Below are positions 1 to 7,152 of a DNA stretch of 35,612 nt, one piece after another. The DNA is taken from assembly GCA_003022565.1 (NCBI GenBank), contig PXTN01000127.1, forward strand, positions 1 through 35,612, written 5' to 3'. Under the pieces are notes generated by a model that made no database searches, had not been told where the DNA came from, and was given only the letters and a program-made list of their open reading frames with translations. This stretch comes from Bacteroidetes bacterium QS_3_64_15 (GTDB lineage: Bacteria > Bacteroidota > Rhodothermia > Rhodothermales > Salinibacteraceae). A program made the translations under genes and the position numbers. The first letter of the stretch is position 1; every line of letters starts with the position of its first letter.

Positions 1-45
1 TCTCACTGGTTCTGCGAACCGGTCCGTACGCCCACGACGACTCGA

Positions 46-966
46 ATGCGTGCCAGCTACTGCGACGGCTACTACGTGCCTCTCCCCGAGGGCCATCCCT
101 TCCCGATGGCGAAGTTTCCGGCCCTGCACCGCCTGCTCCGCCGGGAAGGACTGCTCGGTCCAACCGATGTGGTCGCGCCCCGCCAGGCCGACTGGACCGA
201 TCTCCGTCGCATCCATACCTCCGAGTACCTGACCCATCTCGCGGAGGGCACCCTTCCCGACCGCGCCGAGCGGCGCATGGGCCTGCCGTGGTCGGAGCGG
301 CTCGTGTACCGGTCGCGGCTGGCCGTGCAGGGCACCATCAATGCGGCGTTCATGGCTTTGACGGACGGGCTCGCTGCCAATCTTGCGGGGGGCACCCACC
401 ATGCCTTTCCCACCCGGGGCGAAGGATTTTGCGTGCTCAACGACGTGGCCGTGGCCGTCCGGGTGCTTCAAGCAGCGTGCTGGGCCCAGCGGGTTCTCAT
501 CATCGACCTGGACGTGCACCAGGGCAACGCCAACGCCGCGGTGTTCGCGGACGACGACTCCGTCTTTACGTTCTCGATGCACGGGGCCAAGAACTACCCG
601 TTCGAAAAGCCGCCGTCCTCCCTGGACGTGCCTCTGGACGATGGGACCGACGATCAGAGGTACCTGGACACCTTGGAAACGTATCTCCCCCAGACCCTGG
701 ACGCCGCTCGGCCCGACCTCGTCTTCTATCTCGGGGGGATTGACGTGGCGACCGACGACCGGTTTGGGCGCCTCTCCCTCACGCGCGAGGGGCTCCACGC
801 CCGCGACCGGTACGTCCTGAGACGGCTCCGGGTCCGCGACGTGCCCGTTGCGCTTTTGCTCTCGGGCGGCTACGCCGACACTCCTGAAAAAACGGCCGAC
901 CTGCACGCGATCGCGCACCGGGAAGCAGCTCGTGTGTACGATGTGGCGACGGCTACCCCGACCTGA
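46..966 (+). CDS. Histone deacetylase family protein (arginase-fold zinc deacetylase)
   Basis: A 306-residue zinc-dependent deacetylase of the histone deacetylase/acetoin-utilisation superfamily. The conserved active-site elements are visible: the paired histidines in GGTHHA at residues 118-119, the zinc ligands in DLDVHQGN (Asp156, His158), the SMHGAKNYPF segment near 178-186, and a third acidic ligand in GGIDVATDDRFGRLSLT (Asp233). No signal peptide is seen, so it is probably cytosolic. Bacterial members deacetylate acetyl-lysine proteins, acetylpolyamines or small amides; the substrate here cannot be read from the sequence. It is the only plus-strand gene in the first 14 kb and faces hepT with a 15-bp gap. 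The family call is secure, the substrate is not. Confidence 0.93.
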   Translation: MRASYCDGYYVPLPEGHPFPMAKFPALHRLLRREGLLGPTDVVAPRQADWTDLRRIHTSEYLTHLAEGTLPDRAERRMGLPWSERLVYRSRLAVQGTINAAFMALTDGLAANLAGGTHHAFPTRGEGFCVLNDVAVAVRVLQAACWAQRVLIIDLDVHQGNANAAVFADDDSVFTFSMHGAKNYPFEKPPSSLDVPLDDGTDDQRYLDTLETYLPQTLDAARPDLVFYLGGIDVATDDRFGRLSLTREGLHARDRYVLRRLRVRDVPVALLLSGGYADTPEKTADLHAIAHREAARVYDVATATPT

Positions 967-981
967 CCGGTTGGCAGGTCA

Positions 982-1404
982 TCAATTGTTGTCCCTCGAG
1001 GGCGGCGTACCGTGGCGAATAGCTTCAGCGAATGCCCGAAAGTCTGACAGGCGCTCCAGCGCATCGAGAAGGAGCTCGTCGTCAACGTCTAGATACTCAT
1101 GCACGAGAACGTTCCTCATGCCGACAGCCTGAGTGAGCCGATCTGTCAGGTCATCTGGCAAGACGTCCTCTCGTCGAAGCACCCGGAGGCAATCGGCATA
1201 GCTGTCCGGATATCCGAGATTGTACTGGCTCACTACGGCACAAGCGATGTCGATGATCGCCTGAATGCTCTCCAGCATGCCGTATCGGAGGGCCCATCGC
1301 TTCTGCCGACCCTCCTTGAGATCATCAGTAGATGTCCCCCGAAAGCGCTCCAATTCTCGGAGATTCTCCTCCAAGCGTTTGAGTCTACTCGAGTACTCGT
1401 CCAT
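982..1404 (-). CDS. hepT: HepT-like HEPN-domain ribonuclease toxin (DUF86)
   Basis: A 140-residue HEPN/DUF86 protein. The diagnostic R-X4-H-X-Y motif is intact (Arg97, His102, Tyr104 within RNVLVHEY). An in-frame open region runs further upstream, but ATG at 1404 gives the usual N-terminus and a 20-bp overlap with the upstream mntA, as expected for translational coupling. In characterised pairs HepT is an RNase-type toxin silenced when the partner nucleotidyltransferase AMPylates the tyrosine of this motif (type VII toxin-antitoxin). With both the RNase motif and target Tyr present, this copy looks functional. The toxin role is inferred from family and context. Confidence 0.9.
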   Translation of the reverse strand: MDEYSSRLKRLEENLRELERFRGTSTDDLKEGRQKRWALRYGMLESIQAIIDIACAVVSQYNLGYPDSYADCLRVLRREDVLPDDLTDRLTQAVGMRNVLVHEYLDVDDELLLDALERLSDFRAFAEAIRHGTPPSRDNN

Positions 1405-1798
1405 AGCGTCCGTCGTCCAGGCGACGTTCCATGTCCCGAAGAATCCGATCGTGGACGGGCTTGAAATCCAAATACTCCCGCATGGCGCGAAACTTGACTT
1501 CATGGTACAGCGCCTCGTCTGCCACGTGAATGATCTCCCCAGACGCCAGTACACGATACACCACCCAGGCCGGCTGGTGCGCTAAATTCATGACGTCAAC
1601 GCGGCGCTCCGGGAGGGCCTCGTCCAGGGCAACAACGAGACGAAGAAATCGGTCTCGCTCCTCTACGTAGACCGCCACGTCCACGTCGCTCACAGGCGTG
1701 TCCCGCCCTGCCGCTACGGATCCGTGAAGCACCGAGAAGGAGATCGACGGCTGTCGAAGGACGGTTTGCAATCGATCGAGGAGGGCCTGTTTGTCCAT
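1385..1798 (-). CDS. mntA: MntA-like minimal nucleotidyltransferase antitoxin
   Basis: A 137-residue minimal nucleotidyltransferase. The GS-X10-DXD signature of the DNA polymerase beta superfamily is present (Gly26-Ser27, then Asp38 and Asp40 in GSVAAGRDTPVSDVDVAVY). The in-frame open region extends upstream into prmC, but that extension is low-complexity Arg/Pro/Gly shadow sequence; ATG at 1798 gives a family-like start. It lies directly upstream of, and overlaps, hepT. In known MntA-HepT pairs this enzyme transfers AMP to the HepT tyrosine and so neutralises the toxin. The 89-bp gap to prmC leaves room for its own promoter. Family assignment is strong; activity is inferred. Confidence 0.9.
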   Translation of the reverse strand: MDKQALLDRLQTVLRQPSISFSVLHGSVAAGRDTPVSDVDVAVYVEERDRFLRLVVALDEALPERRVDVMNLAHQPAWVVYRVLASGEIIHVADEALYHEVKFRAMREYLDFKPVHDRILRDMERRLDDGRYGRVLE

Positions 1799-1887
1799 TG
1801 TCCCGACCGTCCAAATGTACGAGGAAACGTCGCGGGGAAAAAGGTCTTCGGGAGGGACACGTTCCCGACGGATCGTACCGGATCGTC

Positions 1888-2787
1888 TCAGGGGCGCCGC
1901 CCCCACACGACGCGCGGGCGCCCGCTCAAGTCCTCGTCCGTGCAGATCTCCGCCAGGCGTTCCCGGCGGAGTAGGGCAGCAACCCCGTCGGCGTACGCGG
2001 CGTGGACCTCGAAGACGAACGACGCGTCCGGGGCACACAGAGCCCGTGCCCAGTCGGCAAGCGCTCGGTAGAAGCGAAGCGGATCGTCACCGGCGAAAAG
2101 TGCGACCGCCGGATCGTACTCGCGCACGACGGGCGGCAGAGCGTCGGCTTCATCCTCGGGGATGTAGGGGGGGTTAGACACCAGAAGGTCCAAATCCTGG
2201 GGCATCCCATTAGATCCCTCGTCGGCCAGCACGTCGGCCTCCAGAAATTGCACGTCCAGCTGCAGCGCGTCCGCGTTGGCCCGCGCCACCGCGAGGGCGT
2301 CGGGGCTTACGTCGCAGGCATGCACAACGGCGTCGGAGCGCTCGTGCTTGAGGGCGAGGGCGATGCACCCGCTCCCCGTGCCCACGTCGAGCACGCGGGG
2401 CCGCTCCCTGTTCTCGATACAAGCAAGCGCCCGGTCGACGACCGTCTCGGTCTCGGGGCGCGGCACCATTACGTCGGGGGACACCTGGAGCTGGAGGCCT
2501 CGGAATGACGCGTAGCCGAGGAGATGCTGCAGCGGCTCGCCCTGGACGCGGCGCTCCACCAGTTCGCCGAAGCGTTGCGCCACGTCAGGCGGGACGGGCC
2601 GTTCCGAGTGGGCGTAGAGTTGGGCCCGATCGCAGTCCAGAATCTCAGTCAATAGCCACTCTGCGGTTCGTCGCGGGGCCTGTCGGTCGGCCCCCTCGAG
2701 CCGTTGGGTGCCGCGGTGGAGGAGTCGTCGCCGCGTCGGCCCGGACTCGGACGTCTCTCCTCCTTCGGAACCGCGAGGGTCAACCAT
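1888..2787 (-). CDS. prmC: Peptide chain release factor N5-glutamine methyltransferase
   Basis: A 299-residue PrmC/HemK-family methyltransferase that uses S-adenosylmethionine to methylate the Gln of the GGQ motif in release factors RF1/RF2. The PrmC N-terminal helical domain covers about residues 35-100. PRPETE follows at 109-114. The SAM-binding motif DVGTGSG is at 134-140 and the catalytic NPPY is at 205-208. Length is slightly above the usual ~280 because of an Arg/Gly-rich N-terminal stretch before residue 30; an internal start is possible but ATG at 2787 is the longest plausible. It lies 49 bp downstream of the acylphosphatase gene, same strand. Confidence 0.95.
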   Translation of the reverse strand: MVDPRGSEGGETSESGPTRRRLLHRGTQRLEGADRQAPRRTAEWLLTEILDCDRAQLYAHSERPVPPDVAQRFGELVERRVQGEPLQHLLGYASFRGLQLQVSPDVMVPRPETETVVDRALACIENRERPRVLDVGTGSGCIALALKHERSDAVVHACDVSPDALAVARANADALQLDVQFLEADVLADEGSNGMPQDLDLLVSNPPYIPEDEADALPPVVREYDPAVALFAGDDPLRFYRALADWARALCAPDASFVFEVHAAYADGVAALLRRERLAEICTDEDLSGRPRVVWGRRP

Positions 2788-2836
2788 GCAGCTACTCGTG
2801 TCGGGCTCTCGTTCGCTCGTGATGAGTCCCCCCGAG

Positions 2837-3124
2837 CTACCGGCGCACCTGGAAGGTGTGAAACTCGTCGGTGGCCTCGGACCAGTCCACGTCGACGTTC
2901 TCGACGCGTGCCGTACGCGGTCCCTCCTGAACGGCGTCGGCGAGAGACTCGAGCGCCTTTCGCGCCCCCTCCGCTTCCAGCCGCACCGATCCGTCGCGTT
3001 CGTTGCGCACCCACCCGGTCACGCCGAGTCGGCGGGCCCGCGTCCGAGTAAAGTTGCGGAACCCGACGCCCTGTACTCGTCCCGTAATCCGTGCAGAAAG
3101 ACGCTCTTGAGTCTCAGTGTCCAT
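2837..3124 (-). CDS. acyP: Acylphosphatase
   Basis: A 95-residue acylphosphatase, which hydrolyses the carboxyl-phosphate bond of acyl phosphates. The family signature [12 protein letters not shown] (residues 15-26) holds the catalytic Arg23, and VRNERDGSV supplies the catalytic Asn41. The length matches a single-domain enzyme. Thr25 replaces the more common Tyr or Val of the loop, which is within family variation. It precedes prmC on the same strand. The 171 bp upstream to phhA hold no gene, so it may have its own promoter. Confidence 0.95.
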   Translation of the reverse strand: MDTETQERLSARITGRVQGVGFRNFTRTRARRLGVTGWVRNERDGSVRLEAEGARKALESLADAVQEGPRTARVENVDVDWSEATDEFHTFQVRR

Positions 3125-3295
3125 AAGGAGATCGAGGATGCCGATGCAAGAGGCTCACGCACGCTGCTCAAACCGACTTCATCGCCGATGTTTTCGGGAC
3201 CCATCCCCAACGCAGAACGCCCCGCCTGCCGGCCTCCGGCACGACGGGCATGGACACTCGTTGGCTGACGGGGCCCGTAGAGGGCGGGACGAGCG

Positions 3296-4144
3296 CTACA
3301 GGAGACCCTTGCTCTTGGTCCAATCGCGGAAGCCGTCTACGAGCTGCTCGAAGGAGTCGAGGACGAAGAGCTCGTCTTGCAGGTTGTACACCTCGTAGTC
3401 GTCCTTCTCCACGATGTGCTCAGGATCGAAGGGGTGGAGGGTCACCTCGTCGGAGAGGGCGTGCGTAACTTCTTCATTCGAGGACACGATGCCGGCCCCG
3501 AAAATGCGCTTCTCTCCCTGCTCCTGAATCAGCCCGAACTCGACGGTGAACCAGTGAAACCGCTCCAGCCGCGGCCGGTCGGCCCCCTCGGCGTTCTGAG
3601 CCGCCTGGCCGTAGAGCTGGTAGAAGTCGGCAAACTCCGGCTGTGTGAGCATCGGCATGTGGCCGAAGATGTCATGGAAGCAGTCCGGGGCCGGCGTGTA
3701 ATCGAGTTCGTCCCGGCCGCGGACGTAATTCGTCGAGGGAAATTTGCGCTGCGACAGCAGTGAAAAGAAGTTTTTTTCATGGATGAGGCCGGGCACGTTG
3801 GCCACCGTCCACCCCGTCTCCTCGTCGAGGCGCCGGCTCAGGTCTGCCAGATCCGGAATGCGGTCGGCCTCCAGCTGCAGAACCTCCAGGCCGCGCATGT
3901 ACGCCTCGCAGGCCCGCCCCGGAAGCTGTTCCATCTGGCGCTCCACGAGAATGCGCCACGTCTCGTGGTCCTCTTCCGGATAGTCCGGGTATTCGATCTC
4001 GTCTCCAATCGGCGGCTCCTCCTCCAGCTTCTGCGGAATGGTGCGCGGATCGACGTCCTCCTCTTCTTCCTGCGCCGTTTCAAAGGCCGAACGTTCGTCC
4101 TCCGGCGTGTCCGGTGTTGTCGTGTCGACTGCGTCGGTGCTCAT
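3296..4144 (-). CDS. phhA: Phenylalanine 4-monooxygenase (pterin-dependent aromatic amino acid hydroxylase)
   Basis: A 282-residue monomeric aromatic amino acid hydroxylase, using tetrahydropterin and non-haem iron to convert phenylalanine to tyrosine. The iron triad is visible: His157 and His162 in FHDIFGHMPML and Glu202 in FTVEFG. The ATG at 4144 is fixed by a strong ribosome binding site (GAGGTGATAA just before it); the frame is open further upstream but has no family similarity. Residues 12-62 form an exceptionally acidic leader that other bacterial PhhA proteins largely lack, fitting salt-in adaptation. No pterin carbinolamine dehydratase gene is next to it. Tryptophan hydroxylase activity cannot be excluded from sequence. 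Confidence 0.93.
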   Translation of the reverse strand: MSTDAVDTTTPDTPEDERSAFETAQEEEEDVDPRTIPQKLEEEPPIGDEIEYPDYPEEDHETWRILVERQMEQLPGRACEAYMRGLEVLQLEADRIPDLADLSRRLDEETGWTVANVPGLIHEKNFFSLLSQRKFPSTNYVRGRDELDYTPAPDCFHDIFGHMPMLTQPEFADFYQLYGQAAQNAEGADRPRLERFHWFTVEFGLIQEQGEKRIFGAGIVSSNEEVTHALSDEVTLHPFDPEHIVEKDDYEVYNLQDELFVLDSFEQLVDGFRDWTKSKGLL

Positions 4145-4328
4145 TTTATCACCTCGAAATTCTGATTGATCAGCGAGAATGCAGGCGCGCAGGTGGTGTC
4201 CCGAGGATTTCGGAAGCGCTTTCAAACCGTCGTGAACTGCCGATGGGGGTTCACGGGATTGCAGGCGTTTTAATGGACCAGTCCCGGTCGATGATTCCTT
4301 GCCCCAGACGATCCCCACGTTTGGCCTA

Positions 4329-4541
4329 TCAGGAGCGGGCCTCGTCGAGGCGGATGATTCCGGCGACGCCGACGTAGCCAAGAAATGCCGCCGCACTGAT
4401 CATCAGTCCTGCCCGGGTGACCCGGGCCCCGTCGCCAATGACCTCCTCGGCCATGACCATCACGCCGAGGAAGAGGACAGCGATGCCACAGGCCCCAGCG
4501 AGAACGTGGGTCCAAGTTCGGAATGCTCGTCCGCCAAACAT
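4329..4541 (-). CDS. Small two-helix membrane protein, unknown function
   Basis: A 70-residue hypothetical protein with two hydrophobic helices, roughly residues 12-31 and 46-63, separated by a short acidic/Gly loop, and a charged C-terminus (RLDEARS). This is the pattern of a small inner-membrane protein. I do not recognise a family. Overlapping open frames on both strands make it less certain, but the clean two-helix hydropathy and ATG start support it. It sits between the redoxin gene (124 bp upstream) and phhA (184 bp downstream) on the same strand. No clear Shine-Dalgarno is seen. Confidence 0.55.
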   Translation of the reverse strand: MFGGRAFRTWTHVLAGACGIAVLFLGVMVMAEEVIGDGARVTRAGLMISAAAFLGYVGVAGIIRLDEARS

Positions 4542-4665
4542 AGGGCCACTGGGCTGGGCGCGGCAGTATGAAGCGAGGGCACCTCCTCCCCTCGCAGGAA
4601 GGGCCCGCCGCCCTCGAAGATCGGAGTCCGGAGTGCTACGGGACCATCGGTACGGGACGCCCCCG

Positions 4666-5262
4666 TCACGCAGCGTGTGCCGGCTCCACGTCCGGCTTCC
4701 ACTTGATGTTGCAGCCCATGGACGGATGCTGCTCCATGGTCACCTCGCCGGTCTCCAGCAGTTCGTCGAGGGCCTGGCGCAGGTCGCCGCCGTGCGCTTC
4801 CATGCCGTCGGGACGCGTCTCGTCGAAGCGGCCCCGGTAGGCGAGCGTCCGTTCCTCGTTGAAGACGTAGATGTCGGGCGTACAGGCCGCCTCGTAGGTC
4901 CGCGCCACCTCCTGCGACTCGTCCTGCAGGTAGGGAAAGGGATACTCCTTGTCCCGGGCACGCTCGGCCATGCTGTCGAACGAGTCGTCTGGATAGTTCT
5001 CCGGATCGTTCGAGCAGATGCCCACGAACTGCACCCCACGCTGCTGATACGTGCGGGCCACGTCGAGAAGGGCGTCCTCGATGTGCTGCACGTACGGGCA
5101 GTGGTTGCACATGAAGACGACCACGAGCACGTCCGCGCCGTCGTAGTCCGTGAGTGAGCGGTGGTCGTCCCCACGGTCGTCAACCTCGGGATTGGCGGCG
5201 GGCAGCGAAAAATCGGGAGCCGGGTGACCCAGCTCCATCATGGTGGACTCGGTAACGGCCAT
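4666..5262 (-). CDS. Redoxin-domain thioredoxin family protein (peroxiredoxin-like)
   Basis: A 198-residue thioredoxin-fold protein of the AhpC/TSA-Redoxin group. It opens with GHPAPDFSLPA, has the redox motif FMCNHCPYVQ with Cys52 and Cys55, and has the cis-Pro segment ACTPDIYVFN. The C-terminal SMGCNIKWKP is typical of the subgroup often annotated as thioredoxin family protein. There is no signal peptide, so it is probably a cytosolic disulfide reductase or peroxidase-like enzyme. The start is ATG 5262; a TTG four codons upstream is also open. A heptad inverted-repeat element lies about 70 bp upstream, between this gene and nadD. Confidence 0.88.
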   Translation of the reverse strand: MAVTESTMMELGHPAPDFSLPAANPEVDDRGDDHRSLTDYDGADVLVVVFMCNHCPYVQHIEDALLDVARTYQQRGVQFVGICSNDPENYPDDSFDSMAERARDKEYPFPYLQDESQEVARTYEAACTPDIYVFNEERTLAYRGRFDETRPDGMEAHGGDLRQALDELLETGEVTMEQHPSMGCNIKWKPDVEPAHAA

Positions 5263-5331
5263 GATCGATCTCAACGGTTATTCAGCAACAACGGATCGGA
5301 AGAATGCAGGCCTTGTCACGCAGGGGTGGGA

Positions 5332-5444
5332 CGTGTGATTCGTGAAGCGGGATTCGTGAAACGCACGCGGCTGAGAAGACGCATTCCGCCCCAGCCGCGC
5401 TCCTCACGCCTCACTCCTCATGCCTCACTCCTCACGCATCACGA
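5332..5444. repeat. Heptad inverted-repeat element, locus 1 (nadD/redoxin gap)
   Basis: Two arrays of degenerate 7-bp words face each other. The left array, 5332-5366, includes TTCGTGA at 5339 and again at 5353. The right array, 5403-5444, is six consecutive heptads with consensus CTCAYKC, ending in ATCACGA, the complement of the left word. A 36-bp spacer separates them. The element lies between co-oriented nadD and redoxin genes. Period and inversion are seen directly; function is unknown. Confidence 0.75.
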
Positions 5445-5493
5445 ATCCTTTCTCGATGGCCGTTGGGACTCCCTCTTCCCCATAATGCCTCCC

Positions 5494-6081
5494 TCACTCA
5501 GCCCCCCGATAGAGGTCGTGGGCATCAATGTAGGTGCGTACGGCATCCGGCACGAGATACCGGATGGACCGTCCCGCCCGGCGGCGAGCCCGGACTTCGG
5601 TCCCCGACACCTCCATAACCGGGGCGGCCACGTACCGGACGCGGTTGGCAAAGCGGGGTTCGGCCACGGACTCGATCCCCCCCGGTCGCTTGTAGACGAT
5701 GAGGGGGACACGCTCCGCAATCTCGCCGGGCCGGTGCCACTCCGCGAAGTGATCGAGACTATCACTGCCGATGATAAGGGCGAAGTCCGTGTCGGGATGC
5801 TGGTCCTGCAGCACCCGAAGGGTCTCGACCATGTACGATACGCCGTCCCGTTGCACCTCGAGGTCGCAGATTCGAAAGTGAGGGTTCGACTCCACGACGC
5901 GTCGGGTCATCGCAAGCCGATGCTCGACGGCCACCAACTCGTCGTCGGGCTTGTGAGGAGGCGTGGCATTCGGAATCCACCACACCTCCGACAGGTCGAA
6001 TTGGTCGCGGACGACCTCGGCGACGATGCGGTGCGCGACGTGTGGAGGGTTGAAGGATCCCCCAAAGAGACCGATATCCAT
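5494..6081 (-). CDS. nadD: Nicotinate-nucleotide adenylyltransferase
   Basis: A 195-residue NadD, transferring AMP from ATP to nicotinate mononucleotide to form deamido-NAD. The nucleotidyltransferase motif GLFGGSFNPPHVAH occupies residues 4-17, and the C-terminal counterpart of ISSTxIR appears as VSGTEVRARR. The substrate-binding segment IPNATPPHKP and the GSDSLDHFAEWHRP stretch also match. Length is normal. It begins 30 bp after the bamD stop on the same strand, so the two are probably co-transcribed. Confidence 0.96.
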   Translation of the reverse strand: MDIGLFGGSFNPPHVAHRIVAEVVRDQFDLSEVWWIPNATPPHKPDDELVAVEHRLAMTRRVVESNPHFRICDLEVQRDGVSYMVETLRVLQDQHPDTDFALIIGSDSLDHFAEWHRPGEIAERVPLIVYKRPGGIESVAEPRFANRVRYVAAPVMEVSGTEVRARRRAGRSIRYLVPDAVRTYIDAHDLYRGAE

Positions 6082-6111
6082 GGCACCTCGGGCCGGCGTG
6101 GCCCCTTCCGC

Positions 6112-6966
6112 TTAGTTGGAGCCGCGGGACGTGTCCTCCTGCGCGAGCGATTGCTCTCCGTCGCGGGCCTGCACACGGCCCAGCTTGCGCCGCGCCTCGC
6201 TGTAGAATCCCTCCGCTTCGTCGAGGAGATCGCTCTCGGGGAAAAGCTGCGTGAGGCGATTGTAGTTCTCGATCGCCTTCTGATACCGATCAGCCCGCTT
6301 CTCCTGAACGCTGCGGTCCGCGAATCGGATGTACGTGCGGACGGCTCCCACGAGCGCATCGTCGGCCCACGGGGTGTCTGGATACTGGTCGAAGGCCCCT
6401 TCGTACACCGTCGTGGCGGCCTTCCACATCTCCCGTCGCTCATAGAGCTGGCCCGCGGCGTACTTTTTCCGGGCAAGCTTCGCCCGGAGTTCGTTGACTT
6501 TCTCTTTGGCCTCCGGCGCGAGCTCGTGGTTCGGATGCCGATCGATGAAGAGCCGAAAGAGAGAGATGGCTTCCCGTGAGTCCGACTGATCGAGTCGGTA
6601 CATTGGGGAGCGCAGGTAGTACGAGTTGGCCCGTTCAAATTCAGCGCGGGGAATCAACTCGTTGTTGCGGTACAGTTGCGTGAAGCGCTCGAACTCATTT
6701 GCGGCCACCAAGTGCTTTCCGAGCTTGCGCTGGGCCATGGCGAGCTTGAAGCGGGCCTTCGGCGCCCATTCGTTTCCGCGCCCGTATTCGAACACGGCCC
6801 GGAAGAGGCGAATGGCCTGCTGGTAATCCTCTTCCTCCATCTGAGTCATGCCCTTCTTGTAGGCATCTTCGGGTCCCTCGTAGGTGATCTGACCGCTCCC
6901 CGAACACCCAACGAAGCCCCCGAAGAGCACGAAAAGAAGAGCGGGGACGAGAACCGAGAAACGCAT
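6112..6966 (-). CDS. bamD: Outer membrane assembly lipoprotein BamD (YfiO family)
   Basis: A 284-residue TPR lipoprotein of the BamD family, part of the BAM complex that inserts beta-barrel proteins into the outer membrane. The N-terminus is a lipoprotein signal with FVGC as lipobox (Cys21). TPR-like repeats follow, for example a YKKGMTQMEEEDYQQAIRLF-type helix pair and FERFTQLYRNNELIPRAEFE. The Phe at -3 of the lipobox is less usual but tolerated. The C-terminus is Asp/Glu/Ser-rich. It is followed closely by nadD. Related TPR lipoproteins exist, but the length and repeat pattern fit BamD best. Confidence 0.85.
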   Translation of the reverse strand: MRFSVLVPALLFVLFGGFVGCSGSGQITYEGPEDAYKKGMTQMEEEDYQQAIRLFRAVFEYGRGNEWAPKARFKLAMAQRKLGKHLVAANEFERFTQLYRNNELIPRAEFERANSYYLRSPMYRLDQSDSREAISLFRLFIDRHPNHELAPEAKEKVNELRAKLARKKYAAGQLYERREMWKAATTVYEGAFDQYPDTPWADDALVGAVRTYIRFADRSVQEKRADRYQKAIENYNRLTQLFPESDLLDEAEGFYSEARRKLGRVQARDGEQSLAQEDTSRGSN

Positions 6967-7100
6967 GGAGGGATGTCAGTACCAGGACGTGAAGCCAGTG
7001 GAGGTCGCTCCCGAGTGCCGCTGCGCCTTTCGTCCAGCCCGCTGAGCGCGCAGAACAGACAGCGCCGGGCCAAATCGGTGGGGGGAGGGTCTGTTCCTCC

Positions 7101-7118
7101 CGGGGCCTTTAAGCCCCG
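7101..7118 (-). terminator. Possible stem-loop between the LpoA-like gene and bamD
   Basis: A perfect 6-bp stem with a 6-nt loop (CGGGGC, then loop, then GCCCCG) lies 35 bp past the stop of the LpoA-like gene on the minus strand. No T-tract follows, so it is a weak intrinsic terminator at best. Confidence 0.3.
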
Positions 7119-7152
7119 ATGGATCGTGTCGGTACGGGCACACCCGCCTTCT

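Noticed and set aside
5161-6579. A 472-codon plus-strand frame opposite nadD and bamD
   Set aside because: Antisense shadow; it also runs through the heptad element and has no recognisable domain.
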